Source: BQJU01 sp965229635 (GTDB taxonomy: Bacteria > Bacteroidota > Bacteroidia > Chitinophagales > Saprospiraceae). Taken from it: 64,000 nt of DNA. A model generated the notes under the pieces. That model did no database searches and was not told where the DNA came from. It saw nothing but the letters and a program-made list of their open reading frames with translations. Shown in pieces: positions 62,564 to 64,000 of the stretch. Location: NCBI GenBank assembly GCA_965229635.1, contig OZ245894.1, forward strand, positions 6,944,001 to 7,008,000. The letters run 5' to 3'. A program made the translations under genes and the position numbers. Numbering within the stretch: position 1 is the stretch's first letter; every line of letters begins with the position of its first letter.

Positions 62564-64000
62564 TTACCTGCGCAGGCTTAGGTGGCGCAAGGTAAAAAAG
62601 AAAATAGCACCGTATCCCATAAACAACATCAGATGGAAAACGATAAAGGTGGTATTTTGTAAATAAATTCCCAACAGGACGGCTCCAAAGAAATACAAGG
62701 CCAAAAGTCCCTCCATTACCGTTGTCCACGACAATTTATGGTTGAGGTATTTCTTGCTGGCAATGCTATCGCGCAACGACTTGATGTTGAATTTTGGCGT
62801 CCGTACAAAAGGCGACTTCCGGCCCAAAAATCCCTGGATAACCGCTACCGTATTGTGCAGGGAAAGGCCCATCGACAAAGCCAGAAACAGTGGAAATAAA
62901 AAGACAAACTTATAGACCGACTTGGTAAAATCATGCGTCCGTTCGGGGATAGCCTGTACATTGGCCACGTAGTACACCGCAACAATCGACAGCAATCCGA
63001 CGAGGAAGTAAGCAAAGAAATGTTTGCTAAAGCCCAGTTCGATCAAATCGCCGAGGAAAAAGAGCAGTGGCACGCTAAATACGCCGGTAATGAACACAAA
63101 CACAAAAATGGAACTAGCCAGCAAATGCGAGGTAGCGTGAAGCTTATGGGATAAACTAAGATCGGACTTCCATACAGTTGGCAGCATTTTTCTGGCGGTT
63201 TCCGCGCCACCCTTCATCCAGCGAAATTGCTGAGATTTCAGGCTATTCATCTCCACAGGCAGCTCAGCTGGAGAACCGACATCTTCAAGAAATTCAATTT
63301 TCCAACCCTTCAATTGTGCCCGGATACTAAGGTCGAGGTCTTCAGTAAGAGTATCAGCTTCCCAGCCGCCGGCATCTTCTATAGCCTTGCGGCGCCATAC
63401 GCCGGCAGTGCCATTAAATTGCAGCATGTGATTGCCGTTCATGCGGCCGGTCTGCTCTACAGTAAAGTGTACATTGAGTTGCATGGCCTGCAGGCGGGTA
63501 ATGAGGGAATAATCTTCATTGATGTGCTCCCAGCGGGTTTGTACCACACCTACGCATTCATCCTGAAAGAAAGGCATCGTCTTTTTCAAAAAGTCGGCAC
63601 GTGGCAGAAAGTCTGCGTCAAAAATGGCCAGAAATTCTCCCTTGGCGTGTTTCATCCCCTCTTTCAGGGCTCCCGCCTTAAATCCTTTGCGGTCCTTGCG
63701 GCATATTTGTTCAATCTGATACCCTTTGCGTTGATATTCTTCCACTTTTGCCTTGGTCACCTCAATGGTTTCGTCAATGGAGTCATCCAGCACGTGCACC
63801 TCAAAGCGATCCTTTGGATAGTCAAACTGCATCACACTATCAATCAGGCGCTCAATGACGTACATCTCATTGAAAATGGGCAGTTGTATCGTGACAAAGG
63901 GAAATTCATGGTCTTCGTCGGAGTTAGCCAGGTGATCATCGTGCTGAAAACCACCTGTATCATCACCCGCCATTGCCAATTGTGGCGTTTTCATTTCCTT
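62564..64000 (-). CDS. Family 2 glycosyltransferase, cellulose-synthase-like (5' end cut)
   Basis: The frame enters from the window edge, so 478 residues are visible; a Met six bases inside the edge is possible but members of this family usually have an N-terminal helix, which would lie outside. The GT2 motifs are present: TIQLPIFNEMYVIERLID, VHVLDDSIDET, FDADFLPRADFL (DXD-like), TLTEDLDLSIRAQLKG (TED) and QQFRWMKGG (Q/RXXRW). Four or five helices make up the C-terminal third. It polymerises or transfers a sugar at the inner membrane. The GT-C gene follows without a gap. Confidence 0.9.
   Translation of the reverse strand, partial: KEMKTPQLAMAGDDTGGFQHDDHLANSDEDHEFPFVTIQLPIFNEMYVIERLIDSVMQFDYPKDRFEVHVLDDSIDETIEVTKAKVEEYQRKGYQIEQICRKDRKGFKAGALKEGMKHAKGEFLAIFDADFLPRADFLKKTMPFFQDECVGVVQTRWEHINEDYSLITRLQAMQLNVHFTVEQTGRMNGNHMLQFNGTAGVWRRKAIEDAGGWEADTLTEDLDLSIRAQLKGWKIEFLEDVGSPAELPVEMNSLKSQQFRWMKGGAETARKMLPTVWKSDLSLSHKLHATSHLLASSIFVFVFITGVFSVPLLFFLGDLIELGFSKHFFAYFLVGLLSIVAVYYVANVQAIPERTHDFTKSVYKFVFLFPLFLALSMGLSLHNTVAVIQGFLGRKSPFVRTPKFNIKSLRDSIASKKYLNHKLSWTTVMEGLLALYFFGAVLLGIYLQNTTFIVFHLMLFMGYGAIFFFTLRHLSLRR

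Overview
The window looks like a chromosomal segment of a Bacteroidota bacterium, most likely of the Saprospiria (Lewinella/Haliscomenobacter-like) type. The main grounds are a type IX secretion core (porP/sprF-like, gldK, gldL, gldM, gldN), five exported proteins ending in type IX (Por) C-terminal sorting domains, a carboxypeptidase-regulatory-domain TonB-dependent receptor, an exbB-exbD-exbD set, and weak ribosome binding sites with occasional TAnnTTTG-like promoter boxes. The exact taxon is inferred from gene content only.

Layout. 1-2546 (minus): an electron-transfer operon, from a di-heme c-type cytochrome through two cytochrome-c-like lipoproteins with unusual heme motifs to a DUF5777 beta-barrel protein cut by the window edge. 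2757-9803: a TerB-like protein, two type IX cargo proteins, a 54-residue membrane protein, a TonB-dependent receptor and rpe. 9804-10364: a gene-free, hairpin-rich stretch. 10365-12074: the cysteine biosynthesis pair cysE-cysM. 12340-18181: two large secreted proteases, a lysyl-endopeptidase-like serine protease and an M36 metalloprotease. 18328-25134: housekeeping and unknown genes plus a 152-bp MITE-like element. 25215-27587: the energiser of TonB-dependent transport. 27650-27737: tRNA-Ser(GGA). 28058-30702: tatD, an RNase H, def and ruvX. 30800-42358: a dockerin-like type IX cargo protein, a LytTR regulator, an HtrA protease, an acyl-CoA oxidase-like enzyme, a glucosaminidase, a LexA-like regulator and a YyaL-like protein. 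42548-48579: the type IX secretion and gliding core. 48773-54284: a UPF1-like helicase, an ABC exporter and a TPR protein. 61214-64000: two glycosyltransferases, the last one cut by the window edge.

The most unusual part is 54475-61227, three co-directional and tightly packed genes. The first protein starts with what I read as an effector-associated domain of type EAD11, followed by a strand-rich linker and an unrecognised helical C-terminal half. The second, overlapping it by four bases (ATGA), is a STAND-type NTPase with a transmembrane helix, long coiled coils and a C-terminal FGE-sulfatase (C-type-lectin fold) domain that appears to lack one of the two catalytic cysteines. The third is an exported protein with a beta-barrel-like C-terminus. 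I infer a candidate envelope-spanning conflict or signalling system with parts in the cytoplasm, inner membrane and outer membrane. The individual domain types are known from biological conflict systems; I do not recognise this combination as a described system.

Non-coding structure is rich: intrinsic terminators, two related AT-rich hairpins at gene 3' ends, a MITE-like element with 5-bp flanking repeats, a 19-bp perfect inverted repeat after gldN, and palindromes just upstream of the LexA-like gene. I saw no CRISPR array, rRNA, integrase, transposase gene or prophage.
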